Below are positions 30,333 to 39,164 of a stretch of DNA of 64,000 nucleotides, one piece after another. The stretch is taken from contig DDCZ01000055.1 in the NCBI GenBank assembly GCA_002336485.1, positions 74,134 through 138,133 of the forward strand. Reading direction: 5' to 3'. How positions within the stretch are numbered: position 1 is the first letter of the stretch; the number at the start of each line of letters is the position of its first letter. Under the pieces are notes generated by a model. The model was not told the origin of the DNA and did no database searches. It saw only the letters and a program-made list of their open reading frames with translations. Source of the stretch: Flavobacteriales bacterium UBA1993. Lineage in GTDB: Bacteria; Bacteroidota; Bacteroidia; Flavobacteriales_G; Salibacteraceae. The translations under genes were made by a program, and so were the position numbers.

Positions 30333-33300
30333 ATTTCATCAAGTTCACCGTGCCTTCCTTGGATAATTTTTTCAAGGCTTCGTCTTTATAGGTTAGGATC
30401 CAATAGTATGTTCCTAATGGAGCAATAACGTTGTCATTGGGCTCACTACCATCCCAAGCTTCGTCAAGATCCTTTGTCTCAAACATCAAATTCCCCCATC
30501 TGTTGTATATCCTCAAGTGTGGGTTTTGGATTCGATAGTACTCCAATTTAAATCCATCATTCAATCCATTAAAGCCTGGTGTGAAAGCTGAAGGAGCATA
30601 AATAAGCGAATAACAATCTGCGTTTATCGTTACGCTGTCGGTATTAAAACAGCCGTTTCTATCTTGAACCTCAAGTGTATATGTGGTTCGCTCTGGATTT
30701 AGCAAAGCAGGGTTCGGGCTAAATCGGTCATCCAATCCTGTTGCTGGCGACCAATAATAAACCGCATCTACAGGGCCCGCAGGCTCGCCGCCGAGATAAA
30801 CCACTTGGATGTCGCAATTCTCTTGATCGTCACCCGCGTCGATCTCAGGTAACGGATAAACAATACCAGTAAGCTTACCAACCGTTTGGCAGTAGTTCGT
30901 ATCCGTAATTGTGACCGAATAATTCGTTGTTTCTGTTGGAAAAGCTAATGTGATCCTAGACATCGAATCGGCAAGCGTTGCGCCATCAGACCACTCATAT
31001 ATTACTCCTCCAATCGCTTCCAGCTGCACCGTATCATCGTCACAAATTTCGAAGTCATCGCTCACCTCAATAATTGGAAGGGCATTCACGTGCACATCAA
31101 TATCAGTAGAAGACGCACATCCATTTCTGTTCGTGACTGCGACATTGTATGTTTTGTCCTTGGTTGGGTATACCGATGTTGAATCCTTCGCAAGCCCAAT
31201 GATTCGAATATCAGGAGACCAAGCGTAGGTTTCGTAACCAGGTGTTACGTATATCGTCAACGTATCTCCATCACAGATTGGTTCAATAGGATCCGCAAGT
31301 TTTACCACAGGCAGCGAATCCACAATTACTTCTACTTCCGCCGAATCTCTACATCCGTTGTCCGATGTAACCACGATTTTATAAAGCTGAGTGACCGTCG
31401 GTGTTGCCATTGGATTGGCTAGCCCAGCATTGTCTATGCTTGAAGCAGGTGTCCATTTGTATGTTGACCCTGGAGGGCCAGTTGGTGAGCCTCCGATCTC
31501 CACCCCGTCATTTATACAAATGCGCTTATCGGCACCCGCCGCCGCGATCGGAAGCGGATTTACGGTAACAGTCACCTGATCCGATTCCGAACAATTATTT
31601 TGATCGGTAACGGTCACGGTAAACGTATGCGTCTGAACTGGAAAGGCAAGCGGATTGGCACCCGTAAATCCACCTAAAAATACAGATGACCCCCATTGGT
31701 AGGCGACTCCGCCAGTGGCACTCATGTTAAATGTATCCTGTTGACATATTGCAGTGTCAGATCCTGCATTAGCTGGTGTGAGGTCAAATACATTTACGTA
31801 ATCAGAAGTGGTGGATGAGCAGCCAAATGTATTTGTGACCGTAACGGTATAAAGGGTGGTATCTGATGGCAAGGCCCCAACCTGCGATCCAGTAGAGTTT
31901 GTCAAAGTATTTGTCGGAGACCAGGAATAAGCCACCCCACCCTGCGCCGAAATCATTATTGTATCTCCAATACAAATAGTATTGGCGATTGGATTAATGA
32001 CCGGAATGGGATCATCAATTACATTAATATCGAGCTGATCCACGCTCACACAACCATTGACATCAGTTACCGAAACTGCGTATGGATATACCCCAGGAGT
32101 AATGTTCTCGGCCAAGAAATAAGGATTTGACGACAAGGAATCTCCTAAGTGATTGTGCGGCCAATTATAGGATGCTCCAACCGGACCAGTTGGGCTTCCA
32201 CCAATTTGAATTGAGTCATTCAGGCAGACATCAACATCCGATCCAGCATCTGCAGCAGGCAATACGTTGACAAAAACAGTAACCGAATCGATAAATGAGC
32301 ATCCGTTGCCATCCGTTCCCTCTACAAAATACTCCGTAGTTGACGTTGGAGTGGCGCTGGGGTTAAATATGCTTGCATTTGATAAGCCAGAGGAGGGCGA
32401 CCACGCATAATTAACAGCTCCTGTTGCATTGAGGAGTGCGGCGTTTCCATTGCATATTGTATCGTCGGCTCCGGCATCCACATTGGGGAATGGATAGAAC
32501 ACCACGTTTATTTGAGCCGTATCCGAACAACTATTTACGTCGGTGACAGTTATAGTAAAAACAGTATTTCCAAGCGGATAAGCCAAAGGGTTTGAAATGG
32601 ATGTATCACTTAAGAACGTCCCATTATCCCAGGCATATGAAGTGCCGCCTGCCACCTGCAGCTGCACTGTATCTTCCAAGCACTGCTGCACGTATGGGGT
32701 TACAGTAATGACAGGCAATGGATTCACCACAACCTCTATAGAGTCGGTCCCTACGCAACCCGAAGAGGTCGTCACGGTAACGAAAAAGACGGTGTCTTGT
32801 GTTGGGGTCGCCAATGGGTTGGCAACGGTATCGAAATTTAGAAAACCACCCCCAGACCATTGGTATGAACCAATTAAACTACTGGTTGGAGCACCACCTA
32901 ATTCAGCTGTATCGCCCAAGCAAATTGTGTAATTGATACCCGCTTCTACTGCCGGCACTGCATTCACTATAGCTAAGACTGAATCAAAATTCTGACAACT
33001 ATTTACCGGTTCGGTAACCGTAAGAGTGATGACGTATATCTGAGACCCTGTCAATACTGGGTTGACTGCCGTGGAATCGTCTAGATCCAAACCTGGAGAC
33101 CAACTCACCGAGTTTCCCGCGATTGTGGTTGGGTTACCTCCTAAAGTCACCGTGTCGCCTTCGCAAATAATTACCGTGTCCGCTCCAGCATCTGCTAGGG
33201 GCAAGGCCAAGATGGTTATTTGAACTGTGTCAGAACTGGAGCAACCAGTGGTAGAGTCAGTTACCACAACAATGAGCTGAGTGTCTTGAGTGACATTCAC

Positions 33301-35097
33301 CTGCGGGTTTGCAAGTGTAGAATCGACAAACAGCGTTCCAGGCGACCAATTGTAAAGGCCAGTTGCAGGTCCAGTAGGATTTCCACCAATTGTGACATTG
33401 GCGTATGCACATATGGTTGTGTCATTTCCAGCGCTCGCGGTCGGGAGCGCCAGCACAGTGACGTCAACGGAATCATTGAAACTACAACCAAAGGTATCGA
33501 TCAGCGTTACGTAGTATGTTGTAAACACCGTAGGTCCCGCCAATGGGTTTGCTGCGGTATCATTGCTCAATGTTGCCGAAGGAGACCACATGATAGAGTC
33601 ATAGTTTGTGGCAATCGGAGAGCCGCCTAATTGCACCGAATCTCCAATACATACCGAAGTGTCAGGCCCTGGGTCTAATGCCGGTGGGACCGAAATAAAG
33701 ACGAACATCGAATCAACATATTGACATCCACCGGTATCCGTTACGGTTAGGTAAAACCCCGTACTAACCACCACTGAAGCCATAGGATTTTGGAGTGTAT
33801 CGTCATTAAGCGATGCCCCGTTTGACCATTGATAACTCGCTGATGCTGGACCCGTGGGACTTCCGCCAAGCTCAACGCTATCATTGGCACAGACGGTCGT
33901 GTCTTCACCAGCATCAATTGTTGGTATTGGATAAACAGTAATGTTCACTGTATCTAATCCAGAACATTGATTAGCGTCAATACCCTCGACTACGTAGGTA
34001 AATGTTCCACTTTGCGTAAAGTATCCATTCGGATTTGCCAGCGTACTATCGTTTAGGTAAGTCCCCAATGTCCAATCAAAAATTGTAGCCGTAGTAGAAG
34101 TTGGGCTACCACCAAGCGCGTAGCTTACAAAACCACAAATGGTAGTGTCCACACCAGCATCTAAAACTGGAGAAGCATTCATTAATACCGTAAGTGCCAT
34201 GGTGTCGTTTAGATTGAAGGTGTCATTCAACCCATTCGGCATGTCCGTATAAAAAGCGATTGAATCGCCTGTATTCAACAGGGCATTTCCGATACACAGA
34301 ATTGTGTCCTCGCCCGGCCCGAGAGTGTCTTGGAAAATAAATGGGTTAAATAATGTTCCGCCATTTAGGCTTGAATATATCGTAACTGAATCGATAGGTA
34401 GAATTCCATCGTTGACCAAATTGATGCAGAGATTGCTGCTATCACCTTGACAAAATCCATTTGAAGAAAACAACGAATCGACCCCAGCATCTATAATTTG
34501 GATGCCATGAAATGTAAAGTCGTCCACGGCAAAATCATTAAACGCATTCGCGGTAATAAATTGAAACCTCAGTTTAATTACAAAACCGAGGTATGCCCCT
34601 AGCCCTAAGGAATCGAATTGCCATGATGTGGATGAAGAATTATTTGGACCAGTCAGGGCAGTACTCCATGTTGCACCACTGTCGGTGGAGACAAGAATAT
34701 CAAATGTGTCGGGTATCGATGTGGCCGTTTGTTGATGATACCAAAAAGTAAAACCCGGAGATTGCACATTTGTCAAGTCAACGTATGGCGACTCGAGAAG
34801 AGCGGTATCTGGATTGCAAGGAGAGGATGACTCAACGTAAGCATAAACACCCGTGCTTAAGCCTGGATTATGATCTACACTCGGGCCCGTACTTCCTGTT
34901 GGAGTTCCGGCTGTATCAGGTCTGAAGTCAACATTTCCAACGTTTGTCCAATCGCTTGAGATGGCGCACGCCACACTACAGACCTCGGAGCAAAGTGTCC
35001 ATGTTTCAAGGTCGTCGTAATAAGGGAACGTGTTTATTACTTGTGCACTCAAGTTGAGTCCAAACGCCGCTAGTAGTACAGTAAATAATAAACGCAT
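30331..35097 (-). CDS. T9SS type B surface protein with MAM-like and Ig/PKD-like repeats
   Basis: 1,588 residues. The frame is open upstream to 35244, but that part lies in dxs. The true start is the ATG at 35097, opening the signal peptide MRLLFTVLLAAFGLNLSAQ, with a promoter box 33 nt before it. Residues about 20-230 look like a MAM/jelly-roll domain (DTFDILVSTDSGATW, FNDFAVDDFTFHG). A CARDB-like segment follows (about 235-310), then fifteen repeats of 75-85 residues with the pattern DAGxDTxIC...LGGxP...YxWSPG...NP...TVTVTDxxGC...DSVxVxVxxxP. The last 90 residues are a type B sorting domain (APSAFTPGFNGLNDGF, IYNRWGNLMFE, APLGTYYWIL). It is a likely adhesin or stalk protein; its ligand is unknown. 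No PorP gene is adjacent. Confidence 0.9.
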   Translation of the reverse strand: MRLLFTVLLAAFGLNLSAQVINTFPYYDDLETWTLCSEVCSVACAISSDWTNVGNVDFRPDTAGTPTGSTGPSVDHNPGLSTGVYAYVESSSPCNPDTALLESPYVDLTNVQSPGFTFWYHQQTATSIPDTFDILVSTDSGATWSTALTGPNNSSSTSWQFDSLGLGAYLGFVIKLRFQFITANAFNDFAVDDFTFHGIQIIDAGVDSLFSSNGFCQGDSSNLCINLVNDGILPIDSVTIYSSLNGGTLFNPFIFQDTLGPGEDTILCIGNALLNTGDSIAFYTDMPNGLNDTFNLNDTMALTVLMNASPVLDAGVDTTICGFVSYALGGSPTSTTATIFDWTLGTYLNDSTLANPNGYFTQSGTFTYVVEGIDANQCSGLDTVNITVYPIPTIDAGEDTTVCANDSVELGGSPTGPASASYQWSNGASLNDDTLQNPMASVVVSTGFYLTVTDTGGCQYVDSMFVFISVPPALDPGPDTSVCIGDSVQLGGSPIATNYDSIMWSPSATLSNDTAANPLAGPTVFTTYYVTLIDTFGCSFNDSVDVTVLALPTASAGNDTTICAYANVTIGGNPTGPATGLYNWSPGTLFVDSTLANPQVNVTQDTQLIVVVTDSTTGCSSSDTVQITILALPLADAGADTVIICEGDTVTLGGNPTTIAGNSVSWSPGLDLDDSTAVNPVLTGSQIYVITLTVTEPVNSCQNFDSVLAIVNAVPAVEAGINYTICLGDTAELGGAPTSSLIGSYQWSGGGFLNFDTVANPLATPTQDTVFFVTVTTSSGCVGTDSIEVVVNPLPVITVTPYVQQCLEDTVQLQVAGGTSYAWDNGTFLSDTSISNPLAYPLGNTVFTITVTDVNSCSDTAQINVVFYPFPNVDAGADDTICNGNAALLNATGAVNYAWSPSSGLSNASIFNPSATPTSTTEYFVEGTDGNGCSFIDSVTVFVNVLPAADAGSDVDVCLNDSIQIGGSPTGPVGASYNWPHNHLGDSLSSNPYFLAENITPGVYPYAVSVTDVNGCVSVDQLDINVIDDPIPVINPIANTICIGDTIMISAQGGVAYSWSPTNTLTNSTGSQVGALPSDTTLYTVTVTNTFGCSSTTSDYVNVFDLTPANAGSDTAICQQDTFNMSATGGVAYQWGSSVFLGGFTGANPLAFPVQTHTFTVTVTDQNNCSESDQVTVTVNPLPIAAAGADKRICINDGVEIGGSPTGPPGSTYKWTPASSIDNAGLANPMATPTVTQLYKIVVTSDNGCRDSAEVEVIVDSLPVVKLADPIEPICDGDTLTIYVTPGYETYAWSPDIRIIGLAKDSTSVYPTKDKTYNVAVTNRNGCASSTDIDVHVNALPIIEVSDDFEICDDDTVQLEAIGGVIYEWSDGATLADSMSRITLAFPTETTNYSVTITDTNYCQTVGKLTGIVYPLPEIDAGDDQENCDIQVVYLGGEPAGPVDAVYYWSPATGLDDRFSPNPALLNPERTTYTLEVQDRNGCFNTDSVTINADCYSLIYAPSAFTPGFNGLNDGFKLEYYRIQNPHLRIYNRWGNLMFETKDLDEAWDGSEPNDNVIAPLGTYYWILTYKDEALKKLSKEGTVNLMK
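30613..34175 (-). repeat. Fifteen Ig/PKD-like protein repeats
   Basis: These coding repeats of about 225-250 bp come in two forms. The long form has LGGSPTGP after the first Cys strand, and the short form has a compact ATGGVAYxW segment. Long forms fill positions 2-6, 9, 12 and 15; short forms fill 7, 8, 10, 11, 13 and 14. Each repeat keeps one Cys near the start and one in the TDxxGC motif, suggesting one disulfide per domain. Confidence 0.8.
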
Positions 35098-35130
35098 CGA
35101 ATAACTTGAATCGGTTCTAGAAAAGACGTG

Positions 35131-35138
35131 CAAAAATA
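35131..35138 (-). promoter_or_regulatory. Predicted -7 box for the 1,588-aa adhesin gene
   Basis: The minus strand reads TATTTTTG in the 56-bp gap after dxs, 33 nt before the ATG at 35097. A TTG on the minus strand about 22 nt further upstream lies within the dxs 3' end. This supports transcription separate from dxs. Confidence 0.45.
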
Positions 35139-35153
35139 AGAAGAGATGCTCTG

Positions 35154-37109
35154 TTATCCAGCAATTCCCGAAGACTTTAGGGACTTTCTTTCTGATGTCA
35201 TTCGAAGTGCTTCTCGAACGATAGAGTCCGCATCGTATTGACACTCTGCATAAAGCTGTTCTTGCGACCCATGTTCGATCACCTTGTCCGGCATACCTAG
35301 TCTTACTACGTCTGCCTTGTAGCCATTATCGACCATGAATTCGATGACTGCAGATCCAAAACCTCCTTGCACACATCCGTCTTCAACGGTAATGACATAT
35401 TCATACTTACCAAACACCTCATGCAACAACATTTCGTCGATTGGCTTAACAAAGCGCATATCATACAATGCAGCATCACAATTCTCTTTCGCCAAGCGTT
35501 CTGCTGCACGCATTCCTTCGTTGCCTATATGGCCAACCGTCAAAATCGCCACATCTGCTCCAGACCTAACCTTTCGCCCTGTGCCAATCGCAATTTTTTT
35601 GAATGGTGTCTTCCATTCAGGCATAACCCCTTGTCCACGTGGATATCGGATTACCATTGGGCTTTTCAATTCTTCCAACTGTGAAGTATACATCAGATTT
35701 CGAAGCTCTTCTTCATTCATTGGGGCAGAGACAATCAGATTTGGAATACACCTCATATAGGCAATGTCGTACGCTCCGTGATGCGTTGGACCATCTGCTC
35801 CGGCAACTCCTGCCCGATCCAAACAAAAAACAACCGGCAAGTTTTGTATTGCAACGTCGTGAATCACTTGATCGTAGGCGCGTTGCATGAAGGAGGAATA
35901 GATATTACAAAAGGGACGCAATCCTTGATAAGCCATTCCTGCACTAAAAGTAACGGCATGTTGTTCTGCAATTCCAACATCAAAAGCTCGATCAGGCATT
36001 GCCTTCATCATAATATTCAATGAACTTCCTGAGGGCATTGCAGGAGTGACGCCCACAATTTTCTCATTCTTTTCCGCCAACTCTACAATGGTATGACCAA
36101 ATACATCTTGATATTTTGGAGGCTGCGGATCATTGGGGGTAATCTTAATAATCTCACCCGTATCTTTATTGAATATGCCGGGGGCATGCCATTGGGTTGG
36201 ACTGCCAGCTTCTGCAGGTGCATAGCCCTTTCCCTTTGTTGTGATGCAGTGTAAAATTTTTGGTCCGGGGATGTGTTTCAGGTCTTCCATGACCTTCGCC
36301 ATGTGGATCACATCATGTCCATCAATAGGGCCGAAGTATCTAAAGTTGAGGCTTTCAAATAAATTCGAGTGCTGAAGTAACGCCGACTTAATGCTGTTTT
36401 CTACTTTGGCAACGATATCCCGGGCATTTGGGCCAAAACGACTCATCTTCCCGAGAAGGTGCCATACTTCGTCCTTGACCTTGTTATAGGTTTGAGACGT
36501 GGTAATATCCGTTAAGTATTCTTTAAGGGCTCCTACATTTGGGTCAATGCTCATGCAGTTATCATTGAGCACCACGAGCAAATTTGTGTTTTCAACGCCA
36601 GCGTGATTCATTCCTTCGAATGCCATACCTGCAGTCATAGCTCCATCACCAATAACGGCCACATGCTGTCGGTCTAACTCACTTTTTGTGCGACTTCCAA
36701 CGGCCATACCAAGTGCAGCAGAAATTGACGTAGAAGAGTGCCCCACCCCAAAATTATCATACTCACTTTCCTTGATCTTCGGAAAACCGCTAATGCCATT
36801 GTATTTTCTGTTCGTGTGAAATACGGAACGGCGACCGGTCAGTATTTTATGGCCATACGCCTGGTGACCTACGTCCCAAACCAAACGATCATAAGGCGTG
36901 TTGAACACATAATGCAACGCCACGGTCATTTCAACCACCCCAAGACTGGCTCCAAAGTGACCTCCTTTTTGCGACACGACATCGATAATAAAATCTCGGA
37001 GATCATCGGCTACGTCGGGCAACTGATCAACATTAAATTTCTCGCGTAAATCGCTCGGAAACTCGATTTGAGAAAGATGTTTTCCGGCTTTAAAACTTGA
37101 TTCAGACAT
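35154..37109 (-). CDS. dxs: 1-deoxy-D-xylulose-5-phosphate synthase
   Basis: 651 residues. This thiamine diphosphate enzyme joins pyruvate and glyceraldehyde 3-phosphate, feeding isoprenoid, pyridoxal and thiamine synthesis. Clear segments are GGHFGASLGVVE, WDVGHQAYGHK, GDGAMTAGMAFEGMNHAG with the following LNDNCMSI (TPP/Mg site), GPIDGHD, GIAEQHAVTFSAGMA (catalytic Glu) and DRAGVAGADGPTHHG. It is about 20-30 residues longer than many homologues, mostly at the C-terminus. It lies 90 nt downstream of purQ; I see no exact -7 box in that gap, so it may share the purQ transcript. Confidence 0.96.
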   Translation of the reverse strand: MSESSFKAGKHLSQIEFPSDLREKFNVDQLPDVADDLRDFIIDVVSQKGGHFGASLGVVEMTVALHYVFNTPYDRLVWDVGHQAYGHKILTGRRSVFHTNRKYNGISGFPKIKESEYDNFGVGHSSTSISAALGMAVGSRTKSELDRQHVAVIGDGAMTAGMAFEGMNHAGVENTNLLVVLNDNCMSIDPNVGALKEYLTDITTSQTYNKVKDEVWHLLGKMSRFGPNARDIVAKVENSIKSALLQHSNLFESLNFRYFGPIDGHDVIHMAKVMEDLKHIPGPKILHCITTKGKGYAPAEAGSPTQWHAPGIFNKDTGEIIKITPNDPQPPKYQDVFGHTIVELAEKNEKIVGVTPAMPSGSSLNIMMKAMPDRAFDVGIAEQHAVTFSAGMAYQGLRPFCNIYSSFMQRAYDQVIHDVAIQNLPVVFCLDRAGVAGADGPTHHGAYDIAYMRCIPNLIVSAPMNEEELRNLMYTSQLEELKSPMVIRYPRGQGVMPEWKTPFKKIAIGTGRKVRSGADVAILTVGHIGNEGMRAAERLAKENCDAALYDMRFVKPIDEMLLHEVFGKYEYVITVEDGCVQGGFGSAVIEFMVDNGYKADVVRLGMPDKVIEHGSQEQLYAECQYDADSIVREALRMTSERKSLKSSGIAG

Positions 37110-37199
37110 TGTGGTTGGTTGTGCTGACTAACAATTATTTAAGAATATTGTTTTAACTCTATCCTTCGCTCGACAATATAGGGTTAATGACAAAATTCA

Positions 37200-37892
37200 T
37201 TAAACCTCGACTTGAGCCAAAATGCTTTCAAACATTTTGCGTCCATCCTCATTACCCAGCGCAGGATCGGCAGCTCTTTCAGGGTGTGGCATCATACCGA
37301 ATACGTTACGTTTTTCATTGCAGATACCAGCAATATTTTGAGCGGCTCCATTGGGGTTTGAACCTGGAGTCACTTCTCCATTCTCTTCACAATATCTGAA
37401 CAGTATTTGGTCGGACTCATTGAGTTTTTCTAACACCTCCTTCGAGGCAAAATAGTTACCCTCACCATGCGCAATGGGAATCTTCAACACATCACCTTTG
37501 GCCAAACTCCCGGTCATCAAAGACGCATTGGACTCGGTTCTCAAGTAAACATTCTTGCAAATGAATTTTTGGTTGGTATTATGAAGTAATGTTCCTTCCA
37601 ACAATCCAGATTCGCAAAGAATCTGAAACCCGTTGCACACACCCAGCACGTAACCTCCTTTGGCAGCATGATTAATAACTTCATTCATTATTGGTGAGAA
37701 ACGGGCAATCGCCCCCGACCGGAGGTAATCTCCGTAGGAAAACCCACCGGGAACAACAATAAAATCACAGCCTTTTAAATCTGTGTCTTTATGCCAAAGG
37801 CGCTCAACCTCTTGACCCATAATGGTTTCGAGCACATATGTCATGTCTTGATCGCAGTTGGATCCAGGAAATGTGATTACTCCAAATTTCAT
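37200..37892 (-). CDS. purQ: Phosphoribosylformylglycinamidine synthase, glutaminase subunit
   Basis: 230 residues of the small PurQ type. It is a class I glutamine amidotransferase with nucleophile Cys86 in GVCNGFQIL, the oxyanion segment VPGGFSYGDYLRSG, and the His-Glu pair near the C-terminus (HPERA). It releases ammonia for the fourth step of purine synthesis and works with PurL and PurS, which are not in the window. purD, another purine gene, lies 1.3 kb away. A promoter box is 18 nt upstream. Confidence 0.95.
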   Translation of the reverse strand: MKFGVITFPGSNCDQDMTYVLETIMGQEVERLWHKDTDLKGCDFIVVPGGFSYGDYLRSGAIARFSPIMNEVINHAAKGGYVLGVCNGFQILCESGLLEGTLLHNTNQKFICKNVYLRTESNASLMTGSLAKGDVLKIPIAHGEGNYFASKEVLEKLNESDQILFRYCEENGEVTPGSNPNGAAQNIAGICNEKRNVFGMMPHPERAADPALGNEDGRKMFESILAQVEV

Positions 37893-37909
37893 CTTTGAAA
37901 ATTAAGCCT

Positions 37910-37917
37910 CAAAGGTA
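37910..37917 (-). promoter_or_regulatory. Predicted -7 box for purQ
   Basis: The minus strand reads TACCTTTG, 17 nt before the ATG at 37892, giving a leader of about 11 nt. Confidence 0.5.
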
Positions 37918-37938
37918 AAAATACGCAGCGTTTGACGG

Positions 37939-38895
37939 CTAGAGATTCCAAAGGTTTATTACATCTAAGGCAAGTAAACAGTAGAACAAAAAACGGGTGA
38001 GCCACACTCGTTTGGAAAGCGCCATTGCCCTAGCCACGACGATGACTAACGGGACCACCGTCGCAGCCACAAGCGATGGAATGCCTCCAATAAAAAAAGC
38101 ACCACCCGTGCCGATTAACAACAAAATTTCGAAACGCCACTTGTTTTTCTCTCGCAGTGTGTTCGATCTTGAATAGACCACTGCCACAATAAGGCCAATA
38201 ATGGCCCACCCCAGATATACCATTGCATTGATTGAATGCTGTAGCAAAATTGTCTTAGATGATATCACTTCAATGGACCGCCAGCTGAATTCAGGTGCCA
38301 ATAGAAACGCGACTATTCCTAAGAGGTAAATTGGAAGAGTCACGCCAACAATTAGTAAGAGAAACCTTCGAATATTCATTTTGCCCGTTAGGATGATTAG
38401 ACCAAATACCGTTGCCAGCACAGGAAGGAAAATGGGCATGAGCGATCCCATAATTCCAACTAAAAATGAGGCGTTGAAAATGGACGTATTCATATGTTTT
38501 TCATCCAAGATGTTCATACAATAGAAAATCACACGAATTAGCAAGAGCGCTTCTATCCAGAAAAAAACGTGGTTATAGGATTCTGGAATTGCAAAAAACA
38601 GCAGGGCCACAAGCAGCATGGGGATATTTGTTAGTTTTCCAATCAGCGCAAATCCTTGGATAGCCCGATTCAGCAGTAACATGCTCGCGATCGCAAATAG
38701 AATAGAAAGCGTGACGTTCAGCCATGGCCAAGAGAGAACACTCCCCAGGTTTAGCCACATATTTAAGAGAGGGACGGTTGAGTAATCTGGCTCCCCACCT
38801 ACACCAAAGACCAGGGACACAATCGAAACGACGATCACAAAAGCCGGAGCCAACACAACGAGAACACCGTCGTTTTTCTGTAAAAATGTGATCAC
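37939..38895 (-). CDS. Polytopic inner-membrane protein, DUF6427-like
   Basis: 318 residues with about nine to ten hydrophobic helices spread along the chain (for example at about 15-33, 60-75, 92-108 and 145-170). A charged loop near residue 243 (SRSNTLREKNKWR) is followed by three more helices. There are no enzyme motifs. The location beside purD and a short single-helix protein, and the overall profile, fit the DUF6427 family of Flavobacteriia, whose function is unknown. The start is a GTG at 38895 placed 16 nt after a TAAGTTTG box. The assignment to the DUF is from memory and not verified. Confidence 0.65.
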   Translation of the reverse strand: MITFLQKNDGVLVVLAPAFVIVVSIVSLVFGVGGEPDYSTVPLLNMWLNLGSVLSWPWLNVTLSILFAIASMLLLNRAIQGFALIGKLTNIPMLLVALLFFAIPESYNHVFFWIEALLLIRVIFYCMNILDEKHMNTSIFNASFLVGIMGSLMPIFLPVLATVFGLIILTGKMNIRRFLLLIVGVTLPIYLLGIVAFLLAPEFSWRSIEVISSKTILLQHSINAMVYLGWAIIGLIVAVVYSRSNTLREKNKWRFEILLLIGTGGAFFIGGIPSLVAATVVPLVIVVARAMALSKRVWLTRFLFYCLLALDVINLWNL

Positions 38896-38911
38896 GAATG
38901 GAATGTTTCAG

Positions 38912-38919
38912 CAAACTTA
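38912..38919 (-). promoter_or_regulatory. Predicted -7 box for the DUF6427-like gene
   Basis: The minus strand reads TAAGTTTG, 16 nt before the GTG at 38895. It sits in an 81-bp divergent gap with a second promoter on the other strand. Confidence 0.5.
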
Positions 38920-38930
38920 ACTTCTATTGC

Positions 38931-38959
38931 TTGTCGTAAGAAACTACTTTATAAATTCG
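38931..38959 (+). promoter_or_regulatory. Possible promoter of the 61-aa membrane protein gene
   Basis: TTG at 38931-38933 and TAAATTCG at 38952-38959 (one base from TAnnTTTG) are separated by 18 nt. The ATG follows 17 nt later. Confidence 0.35.
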
Positions 38960-38976
38960 CGTAAACATTTTCTGAC

Positions 38977-39162
38977 ATGAACCTTAACGATATACTCGAA
39001 CCGATAGTAGCTTTATTTGACTGGACTTTTGGCCTATTAGAAGCAGCTGGAAATGGATTCAACTGGGTTATTATCGCTGTTATTTCCATCCTCATGGTAA
39101 TTTGGATCAAGAAAATGGCCGACTTCAACCGAGAGGCTGAAGAAAACGGTACGCTGAAATAG
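38977..39162 (+). CDS. Small single-helix membrane protein, DUF6341-like
   Basis: 61 residues. A short N-terminal amphipathic part is followed by one membrane helix (about residues 28-46, FNWVIIAVISILMVIWI) and a charged tail KKMADFNREAEENGTLK, which suggests cytoplasmic binding to a partner. Size, shape and its position between purD and a DUF6427-like gene match the DUF6341 family of Flavobacteriia, sometimes mislabelled uracil phosphoribosyltransferase in databases. It has no enzymatic domain. It is convergent with purD, 2 nt apart, and divergent from the DUF6427-like gene. Its function is unknown. Confidence 0.7.
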   Translation: MNLNDILEPIVALFDWTFGLLEAAGNGFNWVIIAVISILMVIWIKKMADFNREAEENGTLK

Positions 39163-39164
39163 TC

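Noticed and set aside
35098..35244. 49-codon N-terminal extension of the 1,588-aa protein overlapping dxs
   Set aside because: The signal peptide starts at 35097, and the extension contains the dxs C-terminal codons in another frame.
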